From: an uncultured Caryophanales bacterium
Lineage (GTDB): Bacteria > Bacillota_I > Bacilli_A > RF39 > UBA660
Length of the DNA: 40,029 nt
Assembly (NCBI GenBank): GCA_948433085.1
Contig: CAOJDP010000005.1
Span: forward strand, 1 to 40,029
Reading direction: 5' to 3'
Within the stretch, counting starts at the first letter, position 1, and each line of letters starts with the position of its first letter. Both the position numbers and the translations under genes were made by a program. Shown piece after piece: positions 31,405 through 39,927 of this stretch. A model generated the notes under the pieces. The model was not told where the DNA came from. It saw nothing but the letters and a program-made list of their open reading frames with translations, and made no database searches.

Positions 31405-33216
31405 TCACCCGTAATTTTGAATTGTAGAATACATACCAAACATTGGTATAACGATTGCTAAAATAATGATACCAACAATAACAGTTAAGAAAATTGTCAA
31501 AATTGGTTCTATGAATGTCTTAATTCTTGTAACAGATTCTGTATGTAACTGTTGATAATAAGTTGCTACTTTCCCCATCATTTCAGATAGTTCACCAGTT
31601 TTTTCTCCTGTAACTAGCATTTCATAGGCAGGGATTGGAAATGCCCAGTGGTTAGCAAAAGCGGTTGAGATTTTATCTCCCTTTGCTAAATTGGTAATGG
31701 TATCCAAAATAATCATTTTATAGATTTCATTATTTGTAATTTTATTCAAAATTTCCATACTATCTGTAATGAATACATTGTGTGCTAGCAATGATGAGAA
31801 AGTTTTTGTAAACATTGTAACTTCATTATAAATAATAGTATCGCCAAAAATTGGAATATGCATTGTAACCCATTGAACAACAGTTCTAAATCCCCTTATT
31901 TTTTTATACATATACATAAATATCACAACAAATAACACAAGACCTATAATTACATATACAATATTTGCTTTCAAGAAATCACTAACAGCAATTACTGCTC
32001 TTGTAAATGCTGGAATTTGACTTGCATCCATTTCAGAATAAATTTCGACAAATTGTGGAATAACAAACATCATAATAAACGTAATAACTCCAACAGAGAA
32101 AATCATAACCAATGATGGATACATCATTGCTGTAATCATTTGTTTTCTCGTTTTTTCTGTTTCTGTATAATAATCATACATATCATCTAAAACTTCTGGT
32201 AACTCCCCTGTCATCTCAGCTGTTTTTACCATATTAATAAATAATCTAGGGAAAGCAACACCTTGTTTACTTAATGCATTACTAAAACTTTCTCCCATCG
32301 TCAAATCATATACAATCGCTTTGAATATTTTTTGATATTTTTTATTTTTAAATTGTCTAGATAAAATTTTAAGAGCTTCCACCAATGGAATACCTGCTTT
32401 TAAATAAGTGGAAAGTTGTGTAATAAAGAAGATTAAGTCTTTGATTTTGATACGTGTTTTATTGGTTTTTACTTGTCCTCGCAAGAAAATAGTCCATTTG
32501 CTTGCTTTTTTAATTTTATAAACTTCAAATCCCTCACTCAATAAGTAAGAGTGAACTTCTACTTTAGAAAAAGCTTCAAAGAAATCTTTAATAATATGTC
32601 CATCTTGATCTTTAGCCTCATATTGATACAATTCCTTCACAGCACTTTTCACTGCTTCTTCCCCTTCAAAGTTTACTAAAAGGGCTTGTGTTTGCATCAT
32701 ACGTCTATTACGTTTATTTTTTGAGAAATCATTATTTTTAAAACGACTTATTATTGTAGCTGGAATACTAGCTAATTTTTTGAAGAAGTCTTTAAACTGT
32801 TTTCCTATAGACGGTTTTTCAATCTTCATATCTTTGTTGACATACATTTCAGCTTCTTTTTTCTCTCTTTTTATTCTCTGTTTTTCTCGTTTCTTCTCTC
32901 GTGATTTTGCTAATGACTTACGAATTGGTACTAAAATAAAACCAAAAGTTTTATCGAATAACCGATAAAATACGCGACATATTTTCACAAACAATTTTAA
33001 AATTAAATAAATTAAGAATGTTACTCCAAAAATAAAATACTTTAGCGTTCCATAAGTAAGCATCATAATAACAGACACTATAAAATACAATGTATAAAGA
33101 ATACCTAAGAAAAAATAACGAATAATGAAAATAGGTATATTAACAATCATATTAATACTATCATAAAGAAAGGTAAAAATCTTCCTATTCATATTCTGCA
33201 TAAAAACACCATCCAA
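31405..33216 (-). CDS. PilC/GspF-type pilus platform protein with a long N-terminal extension
   Basis: Inner-membrane platform for pilus assembly, which interacts with the assembly ATPase. The usual family length is about 400 residues; this one has 603. The conventional part starts near residue 199 (YEAKDQDGHIIKDF) and holds two T2SF domains (LRAGIPL-like KAGIPLVEALKIL, and later LLAHNVFITDSMEIL) and three membrane helices. Residues 1-198 are extra: two hydrophobic segments (about 15-75), then a strongly basic region (KSREKKREKQRIKREKKEAE) and a Lys-rich linker. The start at 33216 follows GGGAG by 5 bases; no internal start gives a standard length with a clear RBS. Confidence 0.9.
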   Translation of the reverse strand: MDGVFMQNMNRKIFTFLYDSINMIVNIPIFIIRYFFLGILYTLYFIVSVIMMLTYGTLKYFIFGVTFLIYLILKLFVKICRVFYRLFDKTFGFILVPIRKSLAKSREKKREKQRIKREKKEAEMYVNKDMKIEKPSIGKQFKDFFKKLASIPATIISRFKNNDFSKNKRNRRMMQTQALLVNFEGEEAVKSAVKELYQYEAKDQDGHIIKDFFEAFSKVEVHSYLLSEGFEVYKIKKASKWTIFLRGQVKTNKTRIKIKDLIFFITQLSTYLKAGIPLVEALKILSRQFKNKKYQKIFKAIVYDLTMGESFSNALSKQGVAFPRLFINMVKTAEMTGELPEVLDDMYDYYTETEKTRKQMITAMMYPSLVMIFSVGVITFIMMFVIPQFVEIYSEMDASQIPAFTRAVIAVSDFLKANIVYVIIGLVLFVVIFMYMYKKIRGFRTVVQWVTMHIPIFGDTIIYNEVTMFTKTFSSLLAHNVFITDSMEILNKITNNEIYKMIILDTITNLAKGDKISTAFANHWAFPIPAYEMLVTGEKTGELSEMMGKVATYYQQLHTESVTRIKTFIEPILTIFLTVIVGIIILAIVIPMFGMYSTIQNYG

Positions 33217-33315
33217 TCTCCCTATTCTTATACTAACAATTATTATACTATATATTTTTGATTTTGTAAAATATTTTTTTCAATAACATATAATAAATTA
33301 GAAAGGAGTACGATT

Positions 33316-33645
33316 ATGAATTACTATAACCCTTATTTTGGCATCTATCCAACTGCGCCTACATCTTCAGGATTATTCTCCAAACTCCTTAGTGGTGGTG
33401 GAATTAAATGGGGATCCCTTCTATCTGGAACGCAAAAAGTACTAGGTGTTGCCAATCAAGCAATACCAGTTATTCGACAAATAACTCCAGTTATGAAAAA
33501 TGCGAAAACAATGTTTCGTGTTATGAATGAATTTAAAAAAGTAGATACTCCAACCGAGGTAAACGAAACGATAACGCAACCAACTAATGATATCAAAACA
33601 ACTTCAAAATCATTAAATGAGGGTGGCCCTACATTTTTTATTTAA
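33316..33645 (+). CDS. YqfQ/VrrA-like protein
   Basis: A 109-residue protein with a Tyr/Pro-rich N-terminus (MNYYNPYFGIYPTAPTSSG). A family-like core follows: GLFSKLLSGGG, LLSGTQKVLGVANQAIPVI, then MKNAKTMFRVMNEFK. This pattern resembles the YqfQ/VrrA family of Bacillus. The neighbourhood agrees: in B. subtilis yqfQ lies close to dnaG-sigA-cccA-trmK, and here the gene is convergent with trmK. AAAGGAG is a strong RBS. A CATATAAT at 33287-33294 could be a sigma-E -10, though the -35 is poor. A role in spore envelopes is suspected from the family only. Confidence 0.65.
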   Translation: MNYYNPYFGIYPTAPTSSGLFSKLLSGGGIKWGSLLSGTQKVLGVANQAIPVIRQITPVMKNAKTMFRVMNEFKKVDTPTEVNETITQPTNDIKTTSKSLNEGGPTFFI

Positions 33646-33656
33646 TAAAATTAGTT

Positions 33657-33684
33657 AACTAAAGTTATTTCTTTAGTTCTTTTT
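33657..33684. terminator. Bidirectional terminator between the yqfQ-like gene and trmK
   Basis: Stem AACTAAAG / CTTTAGTT (33657-33664 with 33671-33678), loop TTATTT, then CTTTTTT on the plus strand. It overlaps the trmK stop. Confidence 0.82.
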
Positions 33685-34318
33685 GAATCCATTTTATTCT
33701 TTTCGCAATATAATGTCGTTTTTTCCATTTATGAAATGGAATTTTTTGATATATAGATTGATATCGATGAAATAAATAAGAAAAGTATAAGTCATTTTTT
33801 TCTTTCATCAACAATGGACCTAAAAAGCATTGCTTTGCAGTATACCGCACCATTCCTTTTTTCCATCTCATTATTACATAATATTTTCCATGCTCAATTA
33901 CTACTTTTTCTTGATCCAAAGAAAAACCTTTTAGCGAGATCTCTTTTCTGAGTCTATCCCATTCATTATTTGTTTGAATAATTAAATAAGAACAGCTATC
34001 TATTTTTTTATTTTCTAATATAGATAATATTGTTGAAGTTCCCATACCTGCAATTACAACAATAGAATTGGGTAGTAATTGAATTGCTTCTAAACCATTA
34101 CTTTTTACAATCGCAATCTTATCTTCTAAATGATATTTTTTTATGTTACGATATGCGTGCGTTAACACGCTTATCTTAACATCACTTGCAGTACATATAT
34201 TGGTTTTTTTTTGTGTTAGATAAATATCCAATAATGCGTGATCACAACCAATATCTACAACAGGCATATTTTTAGGAATCATTGCAGCAATTGTTTTTAA
34301 TCTTTTAGATAATTGCAT
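33665..34318 (-). CDS. trmK: tRNA (adenine-22-N1)-methyltransferase TrmK
   Basis: SAM-dependent methyltransferase making m1A22 in tRNA. It has 217 residues. The N-terminal Rossmann part shows the SAM motif VVDIGCDHALLDIYL (about 20-34) and VVIAGMGTSTILSIL; the C-terminal part is a helical coiled region (YQSIYQKIPFHKWKKRHY). The ATG at 34318 follows the rpoD stop without a gap (TAAATG), with GGGGGA of the rpoD end serving as RBS. The order dnaG-rpoD-trmK is as in Bacillus (with cccA missing). Confidence 0.9.
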   Translation of the reverse strand: MQLSKRLKTIAAMIPKNMPVVDIGCDHALLDIYLTQKKTNICTASDVKISVLTHAYRNIKKYHLEDKIAIVKSNGLEAIQLLPNSIVVIAGMGTSTILSILENKKIDSCSYLIIQTNNEWDRLRKEISLKGFSLDQEKVVIEHGKYYVIMRWKKGMVRYTAKQCFLGPLLMKEKNDLYFSYLFHRYQSIYQKIPFHKWKKRHYIAKRIKWIQKELKK

Positions 34319-35404
34319 TTATTCCCCCATATAATCTTTAAGTTTTCTAGAACGTGAAGGATGCCTTAATTTACGTAAAGCTTTGGCTTCAATTTGACGA
34401 ATTCGTTCCCTTGTTACACCAAATAACTGTCCTACTTCCTCTAAAGTTTTGGATTTGCCATCATCTAAACCAAAACGAAGACGAATAACCTTTTCTTCTC
34501 TTTCTGTCAATGTTTCTAGCACATCATTGATTTCATCTTTCAACATTTCATTTGTCGCATATTCTTCAGGACTTACATTACGCTCATCTTTAATGAAATC
34601 TCCTAAATGCGAGTCATCTTCTTCTCCAATTGGAGTTTCTAAGCTAACTGGCTCTTGACTAATTTTATAAATATCTCTAATTTTGTCTACTGAGGTATTC
34701 ATCTTAGAGGCTAGTTCTTCTTCAGTTGGTTCACGATTCAATTCTAAGGTCAATTGTCTTTGAATACGTGCCAATTTGTTAATCGTTTCAACCATGTGTA
34801 CAGGTACACGAATGGTTCTCGCTTGATCTGCAATTGCTCTTGTAATGGCTTGACGAATCCACCATGTCGCATAAGTCGAAAATTTATACCCTTTGGTTAC
34901 ATCAAATTTTTCAACAGCCTTCATTAATCCAATATTTCCTTCTTGAATCAAATCAAGAAATAACATACCTCGTCCTACATAACGTTTAGCAATACTAACT
35001 ACCAATCTTAAATTGGCCTCTGCAAGTGTTGCTTTTGCTTCAGGATCACCTTCGATGATACGATCTGCTAAAGCAAGTTCTTCTTCCATAGATAATAATT
35101 TAATTTGTCCAATTTCCTTTAAATACATGCGAACTGGATCATTAATTGTCAAATCTTTTGTGAGTGTATTATCATCTAATATTAACTTACCACCATCTTC
35201 TTCGCCATCATCCGATTCTTCTTCTGATACAACCGCAATACTATTTTCATTAAATAAGTTATATAATTCATCTAAAGCATCTGTGTCTAACTCCAACCCC
35301 TTTAAAGAAGAAGCCAATTCTTCATATGTAATAAAGCCCTTTTCTTTTCCCTTTTTGACTAATTCTTCTTTTCTTTGTTCAAATGTCTTAATTTCGTTTA
35401 TCAT
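34319..35404 (-). CDS. rpoD: RNA polymerase primary sigma factor (sigma-A)
   Basis: Housekeeping sigma factor. The 361 residues resemble B. subtilis SigA in size. A short region 1.1 contains an acidic stretch ([13 protein letters not shown], about 60-72). Region 1.2 starts at [17 protein letters not shown]. Region 2 carries [20 protein letters not shown] (2.3/2.4, -10 recognition), region 3 RIPV-type [19 protein letters not shown], and region 4 [20 protein letters not shown] (-35 recognition). RBS AGGG lies close to the ATG. dnaG ends 8 bases upstream. Its presence next to dnaG is typical of the macromolecular-synthesis operon. Confidence 0.97.
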   Translation of the reverse strand: MINEIKTFEQRKEELVKKGKEKGFITYEELASSLKGLELDTDALDELYNLFNENSIAVVSEEESDDGEEDGGKLILDDNTLTKDLTINDPVRMYLKEIGQIKLLSMEEELALADRIIEGDPEAKATLAEANLRLVVSIAKRYVGRGMLFLDLIQEGNIGLMKAVEKFDVTKGYKFSTYATWWIRQAITRAIADQARTIRVPVHMVETINKLARIQRQLTLELNREPTEEELASKMNTSVDKIRDIYKISQEPVSLETPIGEEDDSHLGDFIKDERNVSPEEYATNEMLKDEINDVLETLTEREEKVIRLRFGLDDGKSKTLEEVGQLFGVTRERIRQIEAKALRKLRHPSRSRKLKDYMGE

Positions 35405-35412
35405 ATTTTTCC

Positions 35413-37149
35413 CTACCTTGTCATTTCTGCTTTTCTAATTTCTACTATTTTTTGGGCAATTTCAGCTTTTTTAATCGGATTGATTTCCATTTGAATCAAT
35501 TCATTTAAATGCTTCAGTTGAAATTTAACTCCGTATTCGTGTAATACGTTAATATAATCCATGATTTCATCTACTGTATAGTTATCATCCCGTTCAATCG
35601 CAAGTATTTCATTTAAAAGCGTTAACATATTTGGTTTATCTTGAATAGAGGTCATAAAATCTGCAACATGAATGGAATGATTCGATTTATAATATTGTAC
35701 AATTTCTATAGCCAGTTCTCTATAGAGTTTTGTTGGTAAATATGTATTATGATTTTGGTACAATTGAATGACCTCAGGAGATTCCAACATATAATAAATC
35801 AAATATTTTTCTGCCACATCATACTTTGTTTTTTTGGCAACTGGTTTACTCACAACTTGCACAACTTCTTTTGGAGTTTGTTCATGCAATTGTTCTTTTA
35901 AAAATGCTTCATCTAAATGTGTTTCTTCACTTAATTTATGAATGGTCAATTCCTTTAATACGACATCATTTGTTTTTTCTAGTTCTTTTAATACCAATTT
36001 TACATAATCTGCCACATCATTATTATTTGTAAAATCTTTTTTTTGTTTCAAATAATTTAATTTAAAATCCATAATACTAATTGGATTTTCTAATTTTCGT
36101 TCAAACTGTTCTTTTCCATATTTTAATATATATTCGTCTGGATCTAAGTTTTCTTCTAATCTTACAATTTTTGGAACAATACCCATTTGTAAAAGTTCAT
36201 TGGAACAGGCCATCGTCGCTTTCGCACCCGCTTCATCCCCATCAAAACAAAGAATAATTTCTTTCGCCATACGTTTTATACATAAAGCTTGTTGCTTGGT
36301 CACTGCTGTTCCCATTGTCGCAATCACATTAGAAATCCCGATGGTATAAGCACGTATGACGTCCATAAAACCTTCCATAACGACAACAGTCCCTGTTTTT
36401 CTTGCTTCCCTTTTCGCCCGATGGTAATTGTATAATAGTTCCCCTTTTTTAAAAATTTCTGTTTCTTTCGTATTAATATATTTTGCAGTGTCCTCTCCTT
36501 GATAAATTCTACCACTAAATCCAACTACATTTCCCTCTAAATCCCAAAGGGGAAACATAATACGATTATAATAACTATCATGCATTCCTTTTTCATTTTC
36601 ATTCACAAGTCCTGACTTTTTTAATATATTAGGCTCATAGTTTTTTTTCAATAATAACTTTGTTAACATTTCTGTATTTTTAAGAGATAGTCCAATTTCA
36701 AATTCTTTGATAATTTCAGGACCAATTTGACGCTTGTCCAAATAGGTTTTTGCATCTTTTCCTACTGCGGTATTGATATTATTTCGATAAAATTTAAGAG
36801 CTAAATCATATATTTCATAGTATGGACTCGTTTTTTTTTGCTTCAATGGTTTAGAATCAATTTGAATCGGAATACCAGCTTTGTCTGCCAAAAATTTTAC
36901 TGCATCCAAAAAATTCATATTTTCATATCCCATTACAAAGCTAAATACATTTCCACCTGCTCCACAAGAAAAACATCGGTAAATTTGTTTTTGTCTCGAT
37001 ACACTCATACTTGGAGAATGATCATCATGAAACGGACAAACACCAAAGAAATTCGTTCCTTTGGCTACTAATGGTAAATAACTGCCAATAATATCTACAA
37101 TATCAACGGATTCACGGATTTGATTGATTTGTTGACTCGTTAATTCCAT
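35413..37149 (-). CDS. dnaG: DNA primase
   Basis: Makes RNA primers at the replication fork together with the DnaB-type helicase. From the ATG at 37149 it has 578 residues. The zinc-binding CHC2 domain is at about 10-100 ([10 protein letters not shown] and CFSCGAGGN). The TOPRIM core is at about 260-345 ([14 protein letters not shown], then [14 protein letters not shown]), followed by a C-terminal helicase-binding domain. An upstream ATG (37233) would add 28 residues with no resemblance to the family; AGGGAGAG 7 bases before 37149 decides the start. A TATAAT at 37171-37166 (minus strand) is only 16 bases from the start. Confidence 0.96.
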   Translation of the reverse strand: MELTSQQINQIRESVDIVDIIGSYLPLVAKGTNFFGVCPFHDDHSPSMSVSRQKQIYRCFSCGAGGNVFSFVMGYENMNFLDAVKFLADKAGIPIQIDSKPLKQKKTSPYYEIYDLALKFYRNNINTAVGKDAKTYLDKRQIGPEIIKEFEIGLSLKNTEMLTKLLLKKNYEPNILKKSGLVNENEKGMHDSYYNRIMFPLWDLEGNVVGFSGRIYQGEDTAKYINTKETEIFKKGELLYNYHRAKREARKTGTVVVMEGFMDVIRAYTIGISNVIATMGTAVTKQQALCIKRMAKEIILCFDGDEAGAKATMACSNELLQMGIVPKIVRLEENLDPDEYILKYGKEQFERKLENPISIMDFKLNYLKQKKDFTNNNDVADYVKLVLKELEKTNDVVLKELTIHKLSEETHLDEAFLKEQLHEQTPKEVVQVVSKPVAKKTKYDVAEKYLIYYMLESPEVIQLYQNHNTYLPTKLYRELAIEIVQYYKSNHSIHVADFMTSIQDKPNMLTLLNEILAIERDDNYTVDEIMDYINVLHEYGVKFQLKHLNELIQMEINPIKKAEIAQKIVEIRKAEMTR

Positions 37150-37333
37150 TCTAACACTCTCCCTAATTATAATATACGACAAAACTTTCGAATTTCCTTT
37201 TTTTTTTGAGAAAAAGTTACTTTTTTCAATCAATTTTGAGTTAATTTTAAATCACAATGCCTATTTTAAAATAAAATTTCGTCTAAATAAAAAAGACCAT
37301 TATTTTGAATCCAAAAGTAAACGGCCAATAACA
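37150..37333. other. Intergenic region upstream of dnaG
   Basis: Contains the dnaG RBS and TATAAT and otherwise only AT-rich DNA; no gene seen. Confidence 0.4.
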
Positions 37334-37360
37334 AAAAAAGCTATGACTTCCATCGCTTTT
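37334..37360 (-). terminator. Terminator of the acyltransferase gene
   Basis: On the minus strand, stem AAAAGC...GCTTTT with an inner ATG/CAT stem and one mismatch (37334-37360), followed by T residues. It overlaps the stop at 37341. Confidence 0.7.
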
Positions 37361-38336
37361 GTTGTTTTATTGTTTCAACTAAAATACTACATCCAAAAGA
37401 AAGCAATACAACGAGGCCAAAATGAATTAAATTTTTATACACAAGATATGCTTCTAAATGAATCACTTTTGCAACACCCCGAATGAGGACAATCATCAAT
37501 GGATGTATGATATAAGCCGTAGTAGCAATATTACGAATTTTTGCGTCTGCCTTTGAATTTGCTTGTAACAAAAGTGGAAATAAACAAATCATAGTTGGAA
37601 TTAATAAAATATACATACTGTCATGTCTCTGCAAAGCATATTGTTGTAATAAAAAACCTTCAAGCTCTAAAAACACAATAAAGTAAATGAACAGCAATAA
37701 GTTGCTTTTCAAAGATACTGTCCATTTTATTTTAGAAAAATAATAACCTAAATATAAGAAAATTGGGACATAAAATATTCCGTTTCTTGTATAATCAAAG
37801 ATTAAAAATATAACATCATAAAATGATTTTAAAAATGAAATATTTAAAGTGATTCCATAATAACTATCTCCAAAAAGACCAATTAGAAAAAGGAAAAATA
37901 AAATTGTTTGTAATAACCACTCTTTGGTATGTTGCATTAAAAAGTATAAAATCCAGATGCCCAACAATAATGCTGGAAAATACCAAAGATGGTAAAATGT
38001 TCCATTGAAAAAAATCCATTTGATATAGTCACTTACATGCATTGTTTCAAATATACCAGCATAAATGTTAATGGGCAAATATATTAATATACAAATTCCA
38101 TACAATCTAGCGATTTTTTTTGTATATTGAATGAGATATGTTTTATCTTGCATTCCCCTATTGACTACATAATAGCCTGTAATCATTAAAAATAAAGGCA
38201 CTGCAATTCTACAGAATACATGTGTAAATAAGAAATCGACATTTTCATTTATGGTTGCAAAGGGGTAAGTATGAATTGCAATTACGAAAATCGTTGCAAT
38301 CACACGAATCCAATCTAAATTCATTTTTCTTAACAT
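37341..38336 (-). CDS. Acyltransferase family 3 membrane protein
   Basis: Polytopic membrane protein of the Acyl_transf_3 family (331 residues, about ten helices), the type that O-acetylates surface polysaccharides or peptidoglycan, and is also the membrane half of VanT. The N-terminus MLRKMNLDWIRVIATIFVIA with IHTYPF carries the family His; RIAVPLFLMITGYYV is also typical. No racemase domain follows. The ATG at 38336 is chosen because GAGGAG lies 7 bases upstream, overlapping the vanW-like stop; an ATG at 38351 is inside that gene. The adjacent VanW-like gene suggests a common cell-wall role. Confidence 0.82.
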   Translation of the reverse strand: MLRKMNLDWIRVIATIFVIAIHTYPFATINENVDFLFTHVFCRIAVPLFLMITGYYVVNRGMQDKTYLIQYTKKIARLYGICILIYLPINIYAGIFETMHVSDYIKWIFFNGTFYHLWYFPALLLGIWILYFLMQHTKEWLLQTILFFLFLIGLFGDSYYGITLNISFLKSFYDVIFLIFDYTRNGIFYVPIFLYLGYYFSKIKWTVSLKSNLLLFIYFIVFLELEGFLLQQYALQRHDSMYILLIPTMICLFPLLLQANSKADAKIRNIATTAYIIHPLMIVLIRGVAKVIHLEAYLVYKNLIHFGLVVLLSFGCSILVETIKQQKRWKS

Positions 38337-38340
38337 AATT

Positions 38341-39156
38341 CTACTCCTCAATCATGGTGTTTTCAGGAAGTGTATATGTAATTTCAACAACTTCATCATA
38401 TAAAATTTCTTTTTTTATCTCTTTGTTTGTTTTTTTATCAATCATTGTCCTTGTAACTGCCACTTTTTCATAAATTTTATTGTTCTTTTTAAAATAAGAA
38501 AAATTTTGATTCCCTATTTCATACAATACATCTGATTCTATATCCGATAAAATCTTCCCATACATGTAAGTTTCATCAAATGTTATGACGATTTGATAAG
38601 TATGGTTGGTATCATTTTTAACTTTTAAATCCAGCCATCCACTATTGATTGTTGCATCAACTCCATCCAAAGAGTTTACATCTGGATTTGGAAATGATTT
38701 TTCTTTATGTCCATGTCTTTCTATAATGGTAAGTGGACTCATCAAAAATAGGAAATAAAGTAAGTTAGTAATATGGCAAACTCCTCCACCTTTTTGGGGA
38801 ACAATTTTACCATCAATTAAAATAAGCCCCTCTTTTAATTTTCCATGTTTTTTACTTTTTCTAGTTGCATAGCAGAAAGAAAAAATTTGCCCTGGTCTAA
38901 TCAAAATTTGATGGATACATTTACTCATAATTTTTAAATTGTCTACTTTATTTTTTTGATAAATGATATCATATCCACTATTTTCATTGATCATACTCGT
39001 TTTGGAACTACTTATTTCATAAGGTAATAACTCTCCATATTGTTCTGCATAATCATTTTTATCTATTCTCATTGATAAATTCCATATTACATTTCTTTGC
39101 CATGTACGGAAAGGAATTAGAAATGGAAATAGTTGTGTCAATCGTTTTCTTGCCAT
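38341..39156 (-). CDS. VanW-family protein
   Basis: VanW family, found in VanB- and VanG-type glycopeptide resistance clusters but also widely as a stand-alone gene; function unknown. The 271 residues contain the hallmark block: LIRPGQIFSFCYATRKSKK, then GGGVCHITNLLYFLFLMSPL (about 130-150) and ERHGHKEKSFPNPDVNSLDG. There is no signal peptide or membrane anchor. AAGGAG precedes the ATG. No vanH, vanA/B ligase, vanX or vanY gene is in the window, so there is no basis for calling it a resistance cluster. Confidence 0.85.
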   Translation of the reverse strand: MARKRLTQLFPFLIPFRTWQRNVIWNLSMRIDKNDYAEQYGELLPYEISSSKTSMINENSGYDIIYQKNKVDNLKIMSKCIHQILIRPGQIFSFCYATRKSKKHGKLKEGLILIDGKIVPQKGGGVCHITNLLYFLFLMSPLTIIERHGHKEKSFPNPDVNSLDGVDATINSGWLDLKVKNDTNHTYQIVITFDETYMYGKILSDIESDVLYEIGNQNFSYFKKNNKIYEKVAVTRTMIDKKTNKEIKKEILYDEVVEITYTLPENTMIEE

Positions 39157-39202
39157 ATTGATGCGCTCCTTTATACACTTATTATAGCATACATTAACAT
39201 AG

Positions 39203-39227
39203 AAAAAAATGACTACAATGTCATTTT
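39203..39227 (-). terminator. Minus-strand terminator
   Basis: Stem AAAATGAC / GTCATTTT (39206-39213 with 39220-39227), loop TACAAT; on the minus strand seven T residues follow. It could end transcripts coming from the tfoX remnant about 190 bases away. Confidence 0.75.
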
Positions 39228-39409
39228 GCCAAGTTGATTTTAAATTTTATTTGTTTTTAATATATTTTTTGCATATTTAAAAACTATTTTCCTTTTTATA
39301 AATTTTATTCAAATAAAAAGTTTTAATATATACAAATTATTGAAACAAACATTTTGTTCAAACAATACAATTTTTCATATTATGAATAAAGAATTGATTA
39401 TTCGATGGA
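39228..39409. other. AT-rich intergenic region
   Basis: No gene. An imperfect inverted repeat lies at about 39340-39362 (TTGAAACAAA facing TTTTGTTCAA). Confidence 0.35.
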
Positions 39410-39713
39410 TTATTTTTTAGGTTTTAACTCTTTACATGTATCTAATATAATATGCTTTATTAATTCGGTATCTTCAAAATCTTCTATATAATACATCATT
39501 TTAGCACCTTTATATGGAAGAGCTTCTTTTAAATTATATTTTTTATTACTAGATGTTTCTTTGATTAAAAAAACGATTTTCTTCATAAATACCACCAAAT
39601 AAGATATTATTATAATAAAATAAATATCCACCCATCATAGGGCGTGCGAAAATAGAATCTAAACATTCTAATTTTTCTAAGATATACTCTTTATATTCAT
39701 TTGTTTTTGACAT
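39410..39713 (-). pseudogene. TfoX N-terminal-domain gene broken by a one-base frameshift
   Basis: Two overlapping frames rebuild one TfoX_N-domain protein of about 100 residues. The first frame starts at ATG 39713 (GGAGG 8 bases upstream) with MSKTNEYKEYILEKLECL, FARPMMGGYLFYYNN and LFGGIYEENRF. The second frame continues with LIKETSSNKKYNLKEALPY, GAKMMYYIEDFED and the end LDTCKELKPKK at 39410. The switch falls in a run of seven A on the plus strand (39567-39573); six would restore the frame and give NRFLIKET. As written the first frame stops soon after. It could be real decay, slippage-based phase variation or a sequencing error. TfoX-type domains occur in competence regulators and in many stand-alone proteins of unknown function. 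Confidence 0.75.
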
Positions 39714-39765
39714 ATTATCAACCTCCAGCTCTTGATATTTCCATAAATCAATTACGATAGTCAAA

Positions 39766-39888
39766 TTATCCATACAAAGCTTTTCTTATTTTTTCTATAT
39801 TTTTATTTATTTCTTCAGAAAAATCAGTACAATCTAGTTTGTATTTGTTTTCTAAGTATTCATTTATTATATCAATAACTATAATAAA
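39766..39888 (-). pseudogene. C-terminal fragment of an unknown gene cut by an IS200-type element
   Basis: On the minus strand an open frame reads VIDIINEYLENKYKLDCTDF, then SEEINKNIEKIRKALYG, and stops at 39766-39768. It begins without a start codon at the edge of the insertion-sequence end (about 39886-39892). It looks like the last 40 codons of a charged helical protein whose beginning was separated by the insertion. No family recognised. Confidence 0.45.
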
Positions 39889-39892
39889 GTAT

Positions 39893-39914
39893 CCCCGCTA
39901 CAAAGCAGACGGGG
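39893..39914. mobile_element. Terminal hairpin of an IS200/IS605-type element
   Basis: Imperfect palindrome with outer stem CCCCG / CGGGG and an inner stem CTAC / GCAG with one G-T pair, separated by a single unpaired base. Bulged hairpins of this kind near the ends are recognised by IS200/IS605 transposases. It lies 13 bases beyond the stop of the tnpA fragment, as expected for the right end. Confidence 0.65.
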
Positions 39915-39927
39915 TATTTACAAGGAG

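Noticed and set aside
35013-35438. 141-codon plus-strand frame opposite rpoD
   Set aside because: Ser-rich shadow frame antisense to the conserved sigma factor; no RBS and no family resemblance.
37150-37233. 28-residue N-terminal extension of DnaG
   Set aside because: The extra residues do not resemble primases, and AGGGAGAG precedes the ATG at 37149.
37341-39156. Glycopeptide-resistance (van) cluster
   Set aside because: No ligase, dehydrogenase or dipeptidase gene is present, and the sensor/regulator pair is 12 kb away; VanW and acyltransferase genes alone do not make a resistance cluster.
39340-39362. Inverted repeat as a regulatory or att site
   Set aside because: AT-rich, imperfect and not next to a gene start; probably chance.
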